Of a stretch of DNA of 34,924 bases, positions 8,343 to 16,006 are shown one piece after another (the stretch's first letter is position 1; every line of letters begins with the position of its first letter). A model generated the notes under the pieces. It was given only the letters and a program-made list of their open reading frames with translations. It did not search any database and was not told the DNA's origin. Both the position numbers and the translations under genes were made by a program. The stretch is from Candidatus Latescibacterota bacterium (lineage in GTDB: Bacteria; Latescibacterota; UBA2968; UBA8231), in contig JADZBP010000086.1 of NCBI GenBank assembly GCA_020852055.1, forward strand, positions 1 to 34,924, read 5' to 3'.

Positions 8343-9446
8343 TCAGTTCTCCTGGCTCTGCACGGCGACCCCGTCGCTGAGGCGCTGCTGGCCCACGGTC
8401 ACCACCTGCTCGCCTTCCTGCAGGCCGGCGCTGACCCCCACCATCTCGCCCTGCGCCCGGCGCAGCACCACCGGGCTGAGCACAGCGCGGCCCTGGCGCA
8501 CCACGTACACCGAAGGCTGTGCGGCGCCGGCGACCAGGGCGGCGCTGGGGATGACCGGCAGCCGGGCAAAGGTGGCGGTGGTGATCCGGGTGCGGGCGAA
8601 CATGCCCGCCTTCAGGGGCAGGTCATCCTGATTGGTCACCTCCACCTCCACCGGGTAGCGGTGGCTCTCGCCGGTGGCCTTGGCGCTGATGTTGATCACC
8701 TTGCCGGCGAAGCTGCGCTCGGGGTAGGGATCGAGCCGCACCTGCGCCTCCTGGCCCAGGGCCAACTCGCCGATCTGGTCCTCGGGGATGGAGAGCAGGA
8801 TCTTGACCACCGCCAGATCGACGATATTGGCCACCGGCGCGCCGGGGGCCAGCATCTCGCCGGCCTCGACGAAGCGGGCGGTCACCACCCCGGCGATGGG
8901 GCTTTTGATGCGGGCGTCGGCCGCCTGGCGGCGGGCCATCTTGAGGGCGACCTCGGCCTGGCGTTGCAGGACGGTGGCAGTGTCGAAGGCCAGACGGATA
9001 TTCTCCATCTCGGTGCCGGCGATATCCCCTTTGGCGAAGAGCGGTTCGTTGCGCTCCAGATCGCGGCGGGCCTTGGCCAGGTTGCCCCGGGCCAGGGCCA
9101 GCTGGGCTTCGGCCTGTTCCACGGCCAGCTGGCGCAGTTCCGGGTCCACCTCGGCGAGCAGGGTGCCTTGCTGCACCCGGTCTCCCACCTCCACCCGCAC
9201 CGCCACCACCCGGCCGGCCGCCTCGGAGCTGACGGTCACGTCGTGCCGGGCGGCCACGGTGCCCACGGACTCCACCCCTTCGACAAAGGGCGCGAGTTTG
9301 ACGGCAGCCACCTCCACCGGTACGGCGGCGGGCGGCTCCACCCCGGTGGCTGCGGCCGGGGCGGTGTGCCATAGCCGCTGGGACAAGGCGCCGCCCAGCG
9401 CCAGGACCACAACCCCGGCAACGGCGATTTTGGCGCTTGTTTTCAT
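8343..9446 (-). CDS. RND periplasmic adaptor (membrane fusion protein, HlyD/AcrA family)
   Basis: 367-residue adaptor that bridges the RND pump and the TolC channel. It has a single N-terminal membrane anchor (about residues 7-22), the first half of a lipoyl domain (SSEAAGRVVAVRVEVGDRV region), an alpha-hairpin rich in Ala, Leu, Gln and Arg (about 105-170), the second lipoyl half (IKSPIAGVVTARFVEAGEM), then beta-barrel and membrane-proximal domains. GTG at 9449 and ATG at 9446 are adjacent in frame. ATG 9446 is preferred because AGGGAG lies at a better distance and the ATG shares one base with the upstream stop (TGATG), giving coupled translation with the TolC-like gene. Confidence 0.94.
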   Translation of the reverse strand: MKTSAKIAVAGVVVLALGGALSQRLWHTAPAAATGVEPPAAVPVEVAAVKLAPFVEGVESVGTVAARHDVTVSSEAAGRVVAVRVEVGDRVQQGTLLAEVDPELRQLAVEQAEAQLALARGNLAKARRDLERNEPLFAKGDIAGTEMENIRLAFDTATVLQRQAEVALKMARRQAADARIKSPIAGVVTARFVEAGEMLAPGAPVANIVDLAVVKILLSIPEDQIGELALGQEAQVRLDPYPERSFAGKVINISAKATGESHRYPVEVEVTNQDDLPLKAGMFARTRITTATFARLPVIPSAALVAGAAQPSVYVVRQGRAVLSPVVLRRAQGEMVGVSAGLQEGEQVVTVGQQRLSDGVAVQSQEN

Positions 9447-10801
9447 CACAGATCTCCCTTCTCATGGCTGCGGCTGCCCAGGGCCCGTTCCAGTTCGATG
9501 CGGGCGATGGCCAGGTCGCAGTTGGCGTTGATCAGCATGGTATGGGTCTGATAGGCGGCGGTCTGGGCGTCGAGCAGCTCGATGTTGGCGGCCATGCCCT
9601 GTTCGTAGCGCCGCTGCGTGGTGGCCAGGTTGGTTTCGGCCTGCTCCACGGCTTTGCGGGCGATGGCCAGCCGCTGGTGCGCGGCCCGCAGGCCCAAGGC
9701 GGCGTTGTGGGCCTGGAGGCGCAGCCGGCGCTCCACGTCCTCGGCCTGGACCTGGGCCTGGCGCAGGTCCGCGCGGGCCTGTTGTACGGCGGCGTAGTCG
9801 CGCAGGCCGTTGATGGGAAACTGGAAGAGCAGGGAGGTGCTCCAGCTCCTGGTGCCGTCCAGGGCCAGGTCGGCGTCTTTCTCCCAGGCATAGGAAAAGG
9901 CCAGGTTGAGCTGGGGGGTGAAGCGGCTGCCCTCCCGCTGCAGCTCGAGCCGGCGCAGCTCGACCAAGCTTTTGGCGACCTCGAGTCCGGGGTGGCCGTC
10001 CAGGTGCTGCGGGGCCGCTGCCGCCGTGTCGGCGCTTTCGGGTTCGGCGGGCGGCACCAGGGTGTATTCCTCTTCCAGTTCGGCGCCCATGGTTTCGTTG
10101 AGGGCGGCTTTGGCCAGGGCCAGGCCGTTTTCGGCGTCGACGGCCCGCCCCTGTTCGGTGGCCAGCTGCACCTCCCAGCGCAACACCTCGGCCGAGGTCT
10201 TCATGCCGGCGGCGGTCTTGCGGCGGGCGGTTTCGAGGTACGAGGCGGTGCGCTGTTCCATCTCCCGCGTCAGTTCGAGCAGGGCGGCGGCCTTGAGGGC
10301 CTGATAGTATCCGGTCTGGACCCGGCTGACCACCTCCTGCCGGGTATCCTCGAGCTGGTGGCCGCTTTGCCGCCGGCGCACCCCGGCCGAGCGGATGCCG
10401 AGGTGTTCAAGCCCGCTGTTGTAGAGGGGCTGCAGCAGGGTCACGCTGGTGCTATAGGTGTTTTCGTAGGCAAAGGGGCGGATGTTGGCTGCCAGCTCGG
10501 GGGGCAGCCCGGCGGCGTTCTTGATGAAGTCGATGGGGGCGTTGGCCAGGCGCAGGCTGGCCTGGTTGATACGCGTCAGGCCGCTGGAAAACTCCGCCCG
10601 GGGCAGCCAGCCGGCATAGGCCCCGCGCAGGCTCCACGCAGCGGATTGGTACCCGGAGCGGCTGGCGTCCAAGGTGCGGTTCCGGGCCAGAGCGTGTTGC
10701 ACCGCCTCGTCGAGGGTCAGAGGCCGGGGTTGGCCGGTGGCGGCGCCAGCACCCAGCAGCAGGGCGCCGAGCAGGAAACGACTGAGGGTCGAGATAGACA
10801 C
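9446..10801 (-). CDS. TolC-family outer membrane efflux channel
   Basis: 451 residues with a signal peptide (about 1-23, ending GAATGQ) and two internal repeats typical of TolC/OprM channels: LTLDEAVQHALARNRTLDAS at the start, and a second half with long Ala/Leu/Arg/Gln-rich helices (EDVERRLRLQAHNAALGLR and RRYEQGMAANIELLDAQTA), the latter a hallmark of the family. Its role is the outer-membrane exit duct of the tripartite pump. There is no lipobox, so it is probably not lipidated. Start is GTG at 10801, with GGAG about 8 bases upstream. It is the first gene of the efflux operon, with a TetR-type palindrome directly upstream. Confidence 0.93.
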   Translation of the reverse strand: MSISTLSRFLLGALLLGAGAATGQPRPLTLDEAVQHALARNRTLDASRSGYQSAAWSLRGAYAGWLPRAEFSSGLTRINQASLRLANAPIDFIKNAAGLPPELAANIRPFAYENTYSTSVTLLQPLYNSGLEHLGIRSAGVRRRQSGHQLEDTRQEVVSRVQTGYYQALKAAALLELTREMEQRTASYLETARRKTAAGMKTSAEVLRWEVQLATEQGRAVDAENGLALAKAALNETMGAELEEEYTLVPPAEPESADTAAAAPQHLDGHPGLEVAKSLVELRRLELQREGSRFTPQLNLAFSYAWEKDADLALDGTRSWSTSLLFQFPINGLRDYAAVQQARADLRQAQVQAEDVERRLRLQAHNAALGLRAAHQRLAIARKAVEQAETNLATTQRRYEQGMAANIELLDAQTAAYQTHTMLINANCDLAIARIELERALGSRSHEKGDL

Positions 10802-10817
10802 GGGGCGTTCTCCAGTT

Positions 10818-10837
10818 AAAACCGACTGGTCGGTTTT
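10818..10837. promoter_or_regulatory. TetR-type operator in front of the efflux operon
   Basis: Near-perfect palindrome: arms AAAACCGAC and GTCGGTTTT around a TG centre. It ends 17 bases before the GTG of the tolC-like gene. The 14-base core ACCGACTGGTCGGT recurs upstream of tetR at 11493-11506. A bound TetR protein here would block transcription or initiation of the efflux operon. Confidence 0.85.
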
Positions 10838-10845
10838 GTGATTGT

Positions 10846-10868
10846 CTAAAAAAAATCAGGCCCTGATT
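10846..10868 (-). terminator. Possible weak intrinsic terminator after tetR
   Basis: On the minus strand a short palindrome (AATCAGG-G-CCTGATT, 10854-10868) spans the tetR stop codon and is followed by eight T residues. The stem is only about 6 base pairs with a 3-base loop and is AT-rich, so it may be leaky. It would separate tetR from the efflux operon. Confidence 0.35.
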
Positions 10869-11449
10869 CCTGCCAGGAGCATCTGGATACTCGACCGCCA
10901 GATGTCCCGGACATCCAGTTCGGGGCAGAAAGCCTGAATCACCATCAGCCCGTCGAACTGGGCCATGAGGCTGAGCAAGAGGTGCTGCGGGTTGATCGGT
11001 TTGATCCTGCCTTCGGTGATGCCGCATTCAATCATCGGTACCGCCAGGGCGATCCACCCCTGGTAGAGGGCGGCCTGCCGGGCCCGGGTCTGGGGATTGC
11101 GCATGGCCAGGGACCAGTGCTCCATCCAGATGAGCCGGCGATCCGGGTCGGCGAGGATGCGGTCGAACATGGCGGTGCAGACCTCGACCATCACATGGAC
11201 CGGGTCGGTGTTTTCGCCCTGATGGGCCTGGAGGAAGATCCCTTTGAGTTCCTCGGAGAACTCGTGGCACAGGGTATCGAGCAACTCCTCCTTGCTCTTG
11301 AAATACCAGTAGAGCGCCCCTTTGCTCAGGCCGGCTTCGCGCACGATATCATCCACCTTGGTCTCGTGGTAGCCCCGGGCGGCGAAACAGCGCTTGGCCG
11401 CGTCGAGGAGCTGGGCCCGGCGGGTTTCTTCGGAGGCGTGTACAGCCAT
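10856..11449 (-). CDS. TetR/AcrR family transcriptional regulator of the efflux operon
   Basis: 197-residue one-component repressor. The N-terminal helix-turn-helix is typical of the family: TKVDDIVREAGLSKGALYWY (about 30-49) followed by FKSKEELLDTL. The C-terminal two-thirds form the ligand-binding and dimerisation domain, with a Trp- and Met-rich stretch (RLIWMEHWSLAMRN). The gene lies immediately upstream of, and in the same direction as, tolC-adaptor-RND. Identical operator cores sit before tetR (11493-11506) and before the efflux genes (10818-10837), so autoregulation and drug-inducible control of the pump are the natural reading. The inducing compound is not evident. Confidence 0.93.
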   Translation of the reverse strand: MAVHASEETRRAQLLDAAKRCFAARGYHETKVDDIVREAGLSKGALYWYFKSKEELLDTLCHEFSEELKGIFLQAHQGENTDPVHVMVEVCTAMFDRILADPDRRLIWMEHWSLAMRNPQTRARQAALYQGWIALAVPMIECGITEGRIKPINPQHLLLSLMAQFDGLMVIQAFCPELDVRDIWRSSIQMLLAGIRA

Positions 11450-11492
11450 TGAGGCTAATCTCGGGATTCGGGTGAGGGCGAAAATCTAATAG

Positions 11493-11506
11493 ACCGACTG
11501 GTCGGT
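11493..11506. promoter_or_regulatory. TetR-type operator in front of tetR
   Basis: ACCGACTGGTCGGT, a palindrome with a TG centre, lies 43 bases upstream of the tetR ATG. It is identical in its 14 bases to the core of the operator before the efflux operon. The flanks differ (here AG on the left and ATAG on the right, versus AAA and TTT), which may set different affinities. Confidence 0.82.
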
Positions 11507-11569
11507 ATAGAATCTAAACACCTGTCCCTTGATTGGCAAGGGGAAGAAAAAAACGCGATTCCCGGGTGT

Positions 11570-12646
11570 TCAGACGAGGTGGGAGAGATGGCCGTTCTGG
11601 GTATAAATACCGTATTTACAGGTAGTTTCGATCAGAGTGTGTATATTGTCGGGCGGGGTGTCGTATCCCAGGGCACAGCCGGGGCCTAGAATAAATTCGC
11701 CGCCAGGGGCCAGCAGTTCGAGGGCTTCGCGGGCGGCGTCCTCGACCTCGCCGGGGTTGGTGGCCCGCCAGAGCAGCTCCGGATTGACCGGTCCCAGCAG
11801 GGTCGCTTTGCCGCGCAGCACCTCTTTGGCGCGGCGCAGGTCGGTCTTGTAGTCGAGTTCGAGGATCGGGGCGCCGGTGGCGACCATTTCCGCGAGGATG
11901 GGGGTGGCGTCGCCGCAGATGTGCAGGGCCGCTGGGAAGTCGGGCTGATTCACCGCCTGGATGAAGCGGCGCTCGTAGGGCTGCTCGACGCTGCGGTACA
12001 GCTCGGGGCTGAGCAGGGAAACCCCCAGTCCACCGGTGGCGGTGCCGTGGGCGCCGGCCTCCCTGAGGGCCAGGGCATAGCGGGTCTGCACCCGGACGCA
12101 GAAATCCAGCACCTTGTGGATGAGTTCGGGTTGCTCGAAGAGGGCCAGGTCGAGCACGAAACGCTCGTACCCGCGCAGGGCCAGGGCCAGGGCGCCGGGC
12201 CCCTGGTCGGCCCGGCCGACGATGAACACCCGGTCGCCCAGCTCCCGGACCAGGATGCGCACGGCTTTGAGCACCTCGCTCATCGGTGGGGTGGTGAAGG
12301 GGTCGGGCACCTCGAGCTGGTCGATGCGGTCCAGGCCTTCGGCCAGGATGTGCTGGGCCACCCGCGGCGGGCCGTCATCGAAGTACTCCACCCCGCAGCC
12401 GCAGGCCTGGGCCTCGGCCACCACCCCGTTCTCCACCATCAGCATGTCGTGCCCGAAGTCCTTCCAGAACCTGAGCTGGGCCTCGGCCAGCAGCTCGCCG
12501 TCCTGGAGGGCCCGCGCCATGGGCAGGCCGGCGTAGTGCACGGTGGCCAGGAAGTTGTGCAGGTCCACCGGCACCCGGTCGGGGATCTGGTGGCGGATGA
12601 CGGCCTGGCAGCGTTCGCGGGAGGTCATGGTGCGGGAGAGGGCCAT
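11570..12646 (-). CDS. URO-D-fold protein, probably a MtaA/CmuA-like zinc methyltransferase
   Basis: 358 residues of the uroporphyrinogen decarboxylase superfamily. Rather than the HemE signature at the N-terminus, it carries HICGDATP with His242 and Cys244 and a later GPGCALGYDTP with Cys324. This His-X-Cys...Cys set matches the zinc ligands of methylcobamide:thiol methyltransferases such as MtaA, MtbA and CmuA. Such enzymes move methyl groups between a corrinoid protein and a thiol; no corrinoid protein gene is adjacent. ATG 12646 follows AGGA at a usable distance; ATG 12628 has no Shine-Dalgarno. It lies 53 bases downstream of the inositol-phosphate synthase gene, separated by a strong hairpin, and is probably in the same operon. 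Confidence 0.8.
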   Translation of the reverse strand: MALSRTMTSRERCQAVIRHQIPDRVPVDLHNFLATVHYAGLPMARALQDGELLAEAQLRFWKDFGHDMLMVENGVVAEAQACGCGVEYFDDGPPRVAQHILAEGLDRIDQLEVPDPFTTPPMSEVLKAVRILVRELGDRVFIVGRADQGPGALALALRGYERFVLDLALFEQPELIHKVLDFCVRVQTRYALALREAGAHGTATGGLGVSLLSPELYRSVEQPYERRFIQAVNQPDFPAALHICGDATPILAEMVATGAPILELDYKTDLRRAKEVLRGKATLLGPVNPELLWRATNPGEVEDAAREALELLAPGGEFILGPGCALGYDTPPDNIHTLIETTCKYGIYTQNGHLSHLV

Positions 12647-12663
12647 CGTGTATGTCCTGGGTA

Positions 12664-12693
12664 TCTCCCCGCCGCACGATGGCGGCGGGGAGA
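12664..12693. other. Strong GC hairpin between ino1 and the MtaA-like gene
   Basis: A perfect 12-base-pair inverted repeat (TCTCCCCGCCGC at 12664-12675 and its complement at 12682-12693) with a 6-base loop fills the gap between the two minus-strand genes. No T-run follows, so it is not a standard intrinsic terminator. It may stabilise the upstream message, act as a processing site, or reduce read-through. Confidence 0.75.
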
Positions 12694-12699
12694 GGGATC

Positions 12700-14013
12700 T
12701 CAGTCGTAGTATTCCTGGCCCAGGTGGGTGATCAGGTCCTCGCCCATGAGGAAGCGCAGGGTGTTCTTCAGCTTCATCGACTGGATGAAGAGGTCGTGTT
12801 CGGGGTAGAGGCCGGGGGCGGTCATCGGGCTCTTGAAGAAGAAGGAGAGCCACTCCTGGATACCCTTCCAGCCGGCGCGCTGGGCCAGGTCGGAGAAGAG
12901 CACCAGGTCCAGAACCAGCGGGGCGGCCAGGATACTGTCGCGGCAGAGGAAATCGACCTTGATCTGCATGGGGTATCCCAGCCAGCCGAAGATGTCGATG
13001 TTGTCCCAGCCTTCCTTCTCGTCGCCGCGAGGCGGGTAGTAGTTGATCCGCACCTTGTGGTACACGTCGCCGTAGAGCGCGGGGTAGAGGTGGGGCTGGA
13101 GGATCTGCTCCAGCACCCCGAGCTTGCTCTCCTCCTTGGTCTTGAAGGAGTCGGGATCGTCGAGGATCTCGCCGTCGCGGTTGCCCAGGATATTGGTGGA
13201 ATACCAGCCCCGCAGGCCCAGCATGCGCGCCTTGAAGGCAGGGGCCAGCACCGTTTTCATGAGCGTTTGGCCGGTCTTGAAGTCCTTGCCGCAGATGGGG
13301 GCGTTGTGCAGTTTGGCCAGTTCCTGCATGGCCGGGAAATCCACCGTCAGGTTGGGGGCCCCGTTGATGAAGGGGATGCCCTCGGTGAGGGCGACGTAGG
13401 CGTAGATCATGCTGGGGGCGATGCCTTCGTGGTTGTCCTTGAGGCCCTGCTCAAAGGATTCGATGGTCTGGTGCACCGCTTGGGGCTCGAGGAAGATCTC
13501 GGTGCTGCCGCACCAGATCATCACCAGCCGCTCCACCTTGTTGTCGGCCTTGAAGCGGTGGATGTCCTCGCGCACCTGCTGGGCCAGATCCCACTTGGTC
13601 TTGCCGGTCTTGATGTGCGAGCCTTCGAGCCGGCGCACATAGTTGCGGTCGAAGGCAGCCTTCCAGGGTTTGATGGGGCTCAACTGATCCTTGAGGGCGG
13701 TCAGGGTGTCCTTCTGCAGCACGCCGGCGTGGGTGGCGGCTTCGTACACGTTGTCGGGGAACACGTCCCAGCCGCCAAAGACCAGGTCGTCGAGGCCGGC
13801 CAGGGGCACAAAGTCCTTGATCATGGGGGTGCGGTTTTCGGTGCGTTTGCCCAGGCGGATGGTGCCCATCTGGGTGATGGAGCCGATGGGCTGGCCCAGG
13901 CCGGCTTTGACGGCTTCGACGCCGGCGATGAAGGTGGTGGCCACGGCGCCCATGCCGGGCATGAGCACGCCCAGTTTGCCGGTGGGTTTGGCGAGTTGGT
14001 CTGGCTTATTCAT
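12700..14013 (-). CDS. ino1: Myo-inositol-1-phosphate synthase
   Basis: 437-residue NAD-dependent isomerase converting glucose 6-phosphate to inositol 1(3)-phosphate. NAD-binding GVLMPGMGAVAT (15-26), then WCGSTE (168-172 region), NGAPNLTVD (217-225), the catalytic-loop CGKDFKTGQT (241-250), NRDGEILDDPDSF followed by KTKEESK (278-297), and KVDFLCRDS (352-360). From memory it resembles the Bacteroidetes-type enzyme that feeds inositol lipid synthesis. ATG 14013 follows a weak GGAAA; a longer in-frame start at 14109 would run through the promoter region and is rejected. A divergent LysR gene, and a palindrome about 50-75 bases above the predicted promoter, suggest LysR control. Product use (lipid head group or osmolyte) is not shown. 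Confidence 0.93.
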   Translation of the reverse strand: MNKPDQLAKPTGKLGVLMPGMGAVATTFIAGVEAVKAGLGQPIGSITQMGTIRLGKRTENRTPMIKDFVPLAGLDDLVFGGWDVFPDNVYEAATHAGVLQKDTLTALKDQLSPIKPWKAAFDRNYVRRLEGSHIKTGKTKWDLAQQVREDIHRFKADNKVERLVMIWCGSTEIFLEPQAVHQTIESFEQGLKDNHEGIAPSMIYAYVALTEGIPFINGAPNLTVDFPAMQELAKLHNAPICGKDFKTGQTLMKTVLAPAFKARMLGLRGWYSTNILGNRDGEILDDPDSFKTKEESKLGVLEQILQPHLYPALYGDVYHKVRINYYPPRGDEKEGWDNIDIFGWLGYPMQIKVDFLCRDSILAAPLVLDLVLFSDLAQRAGWKGIQEWLSFFFKSPMTAPGLYPEHDLFIQSMKLKNTLRFLMGEDLITHLGQEYYD

Positions 14014-14057
14014 AGGTAGGTTTCCGCGTAAAGGGTGAGCTGATTTTCCACCCCTAA

Positions 14058-14085
14058 AAAATAGCCAGGGTGATCCATCAATCAA
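14058..14085 (-). promoter_or_regulatory. Candidate ino1 promoter
   Basis: On the minus strand TTGATT (14085-14080), a 16-base spacer and TATTTT (14063-14058), in an AT-rich patch inside GC-rich surroundings. This predicts a start near 14051 and a 38-base leader before the ino1 ATG. Confidence 0.5.
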
Positions 14086-14102
14086 ATGAATAATTGTTAT
14101 AT

Positions 14103-14127
14103 TATCCATAGATAGTCTCTATAGATA
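14103..14127. promoter_or_regulatory. LysR-type palindromic binding site between ino1 and lysR
   Basis: Imperfect palindrome TATCCATAGA-TAGTC-TCTATAGATA (9 of 10 arm positions complementary), 20 bases before the lysR ATG. It lies at about -52 to -76 relative to the predicted ino1 start, the usual place for a LysR-family activation site. It would also let the regulator control its own gene. Confidence 0.65.
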
Positions 14128-14146
14128 AGTCGCCGCGGAGAAACCG

Positions 14147-15073
14147 ATGAACCTGCAGCATGTGCGCTACTTCCTGGCCGTGACCCGCGCCGGCGGTTTC
14201 ACCCAGGCGGCCCGCCTGTTACACGTCACCCAGCCCACGGTCAGCAGCGGCATCGCCGAACTGGAACGCCACCTGGGCGTGAAACTCTTCAACCGCAACG
14301 GCCGCAGCGTCGAACTCACCCTGGAGGGGCGCACCTTCTTGGGATATGCCCTGCAGCTGGAGGACGTGCTGGTCGAACTGGAGGACAAGCTGCATCGGCC
14401 CGGGGTGCCGGCCGGCGAGGGGTTCCGCATCGGGGCCATCGACGCGGCGGTGATCTACCTGCTGCCCGAGCTGCTCAAGGCCTATCTGCGCGACTGGCCT
14501 CAGGTGAATCTGGCCATTCAGGTCGATCCTTCGCGGTACCTGGTGGAGGAGTTGCTGGTCAATCGCTCGGAGTTCGCGCTGATTTCCCTGCCCTTCGAGC
14601 ACCCCAGGCTGCAGACCCTGGTGCTGCTCAACGACGCCATGCCGCTGGTGGTGGGGGCCGAGCACCCCTTTGCCGGGCGGGCGCGGGTCCGCCCCGACGA
14701 GGTGGTGCGGGAGCCGCTCATCCTCTTCCACGCCGACTCGGTGTCGCGCAAGATCGTCGACGAGCACTTCGCCGAGCTGGGTCTGGCCCCGCGGGTGGTG
14801 ATGGAGATGCGCAGCCCCGAGGCCATGCGCAAACTGGTGGAGGCCGGGGTGGGCATCTCCTTTTTGCCGCGTATGGCGGTGGAGGAGTCGCTGGTTTCCG
14901 GGGCGCTGCGGGAGGTCTCGGTGCGGGGCATGAAGTTCGACCGGCAGATCGGGCTGGCCTGGCGGCGGGGCCGGCACTTCGGGCCGGCCATCCGCCATCT
15001 GCTCGAAGCCATTCTCAACCGTTATGGCAAGCTGGAGGCGTGGCAGGAGCAGTTGAAGAAGAGTGGGGGCTAG
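14147..15073 (+). CDS. LysR family transcriptional regulator
   Basis: 308-residue LTTR. The N-terminal winged helix-turn-helix is textbook: NLQHVRYFLAVTRAGGFTQA, then ARLLHVTQPTVSSGIAELE and LGVKLFNRNGRSVELT. A linker helix and a two-lobed periplasmic-binding-protein-like effector domain follow (from about residue 90, RIGAIDAAVIYLLPELL). It is divergent from ino1 with a palindrome in the shared region, so ino1 and the MtaA-like gene are its likely targets. The effector may be an inositol-pathway metabolite, but this is inference. The ATG is preceded by GGAGA at 6 bases. Confidence 0.93.
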   Translation: MNLQHVRYFLAVTRAGGFTQAARLLHVTQPTVSSGIAELERHLGVKLFNRNGRSVELTLEGRTFLGYALQLEDVLVELEDKLHRPGVPAGEGFRIGAIDAAVIYLLPELLKAYLRDWPQVNLAIQVDPSRYLVEELLVNRSEFALISLPFEHPRLQTLVLLNDAMPLVVGAEHPFAGRARVRPDEVVREPLILFHADSVSRKIVDEHFAELGLAPRVVMEMRSPEAMRKLVEAGVGISFLPRMAVEESLVSGALREVSVRGMKFDRQIGLAWRRGRHFGPAIRHLLEAILNRYGKLEAWQEQLKKSGG

Positions 15074-15436
15074 CTGGTCGGGGGGGCGTCGGGGAGCGAC
15101 CCACTCTGGCCTTTCCTCAGGCGCGTCCTGCCCCCTCGCTCGCTTCGCTCCGCTACCCGACCCCGCCACCACGCGGACTTCCCCGCCCAGCCACTCCCCA
15201 GGAAAGGCCTGCGGGGTCATCTCCCCGCCGCTGCCACAAGTGAGTGGTCCGTCAGTCCAAATTCGACAGATCCCAGGGACGTGGGAGTGCCCCGGAGGCG
15301 GCTTCTGGGGGAGTGGTCGGGGGTAGGACCGCAGGGTTGGGTTGGGGGAAGCGTAGTTTAAGGAGCGAGGGAGAAGGTCCGGGACTTCAGAAACGCCGAA
15401 GCGGGCACCCCACGGACCTGGTCACCAAGCCGAGCA
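15074..15436. other. Noncoding region of about 360 bases with inverted repeats
   Basis: No convincing gene on either strand. The left half is C-rich and carries an imperfect inverted repeat: 15098-15117 (GACCC...GGCCTTTCCT) against 15200-15218 (AGGAAAGGCC...GGGTC), with a perfect 10-base core and about 80 bases between the arms. Inside lies CGCTCGCTTCGCTCC. The right half is G-rich on the plus strand and contains a second pair, GGACTTC near 15382 and GAAGTCC near 15447, the latter inside the end of the DUF309 gene. It may hold a structured RNA, a transcription end or a decayed element; nothing decides between these. Confidence 0.5.
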
Positions 15437-15964
15437 CTAACTCCCGAAGTCCAGGCGTAGCAAAGGGAGCAGATCCGGGGTGGTGTTTTCTGGTGCAGGC
15501 GGAGCGGCGAAGAAGGCATCGGAGCGTTCTAGCAGATCGGGCAGGTTCAGGCCCAGGTGATGGGCATGGACAGCGGCCAGGGGCTCCAGCAGGGCTCGGC
15601 TGCTATGGGCCAGCTTTTCCATGCCGCGCTGGTTGCCCTGGTGCCATTTGATCAGGGCGGCGGCCAGTTGGATCAGGCCCTGTAGCTGGTGCCGGCTGTC
15701 CGAGGGCGAAACCCGCCAGGGGCCCTCCCAGGCTTCGTGGGCCTCCCACCAGAAGGCGCCATTGAAGAGATCCACACCGGCCAGGTAGGCGCGGTGGGTG
15801 GGCCAGTTCTCCGGGGTGAGGGGGAGATCCGGGCCGGGCAGGGCAAAACGGTGGCCCTGTGGATGGGTGCGCGGATGCGGGGTCTGGCCGGGCAGGTGGC
15901 GGTAGGCGGGGAATTCGAGATCCGGGAGGTAGCGCGGGCAGGAGGGGCCAGCAGGCGAAAGCAT
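15437..15964 (-). CDS. DUF309 family protein
   Basis: 175-residue protein of unknown function. It has the DUF309 signature FNGAFWWEAHEAWEGPWR (Glu74, His76, Glu77 fit a possible metal site), followed by LQGLIQLAAALIKWHQGNQR. The N-terminal part, RYLPDLEFPAYRHLPGQTPH with PQGH after it, is also characteristic of the longer members. ATG 15964 starts directly before this segment; an in-frame ATG at 16060 would add 32 residues lying across a promoter on the other strand, so it is not used. No clear Shine-Dalgarno precedes 15964. It is divergent from the shortened VOC gene. Function is not known for the family. Confidence 0.82.
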   Translation of the reverse strand: MLSPAGPSCPRYLPDLEFPAYRHLPGQTPHPRTHPQGHRFALPGPDLPLTPENWPTHRAYLAGVDLFNGAFWWEAHEAWEGPWRVSPSDSRHQLQGLIQLAAALIKWHQGNQRGMEKLAHSSRALLEPLAAVHAHHLGLNLPDLLERSDAFFAAPPAPENTTPDLLPLLRLDFGS

Positions 15965-16006
15965 GGTTTGGCGGCAGTGATTTAGGGGAAGAGGAGTGTT
16001 TTTTGC

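Noticed and set aside
7284-9374. Very long open frame (about 696 codons) on the plus strand, opposite the RND and adaptor genes
   Set aside because: It is antisense to two clearly recognised genes; its composition (Gly, His, Gln, Leu) is what GC-rich third positions give on the opposite strand.
11521-11570. Hairpin CCCTTG/CAAGGG with a nearby T-run as terminator of the MtaA-like gene
   Set aside because: On the minus strand the T-run comes before the hairpin, not after; on the plus strand the run is A-rich.
11570-12646. Annotation as HemE, the haem-pathway uroporphyrinogen decarboxylase
   Set aside because: It lacks the HemE N-terminal signature and carries the zinc ligand pattern of the methyltransferase branch.
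15121-15180. CGCTCGCTTCGCTCC-containing stretch as a recombination or integron site
   Set aside because: No matching second site, no integrase and no coherent attC-like structure.
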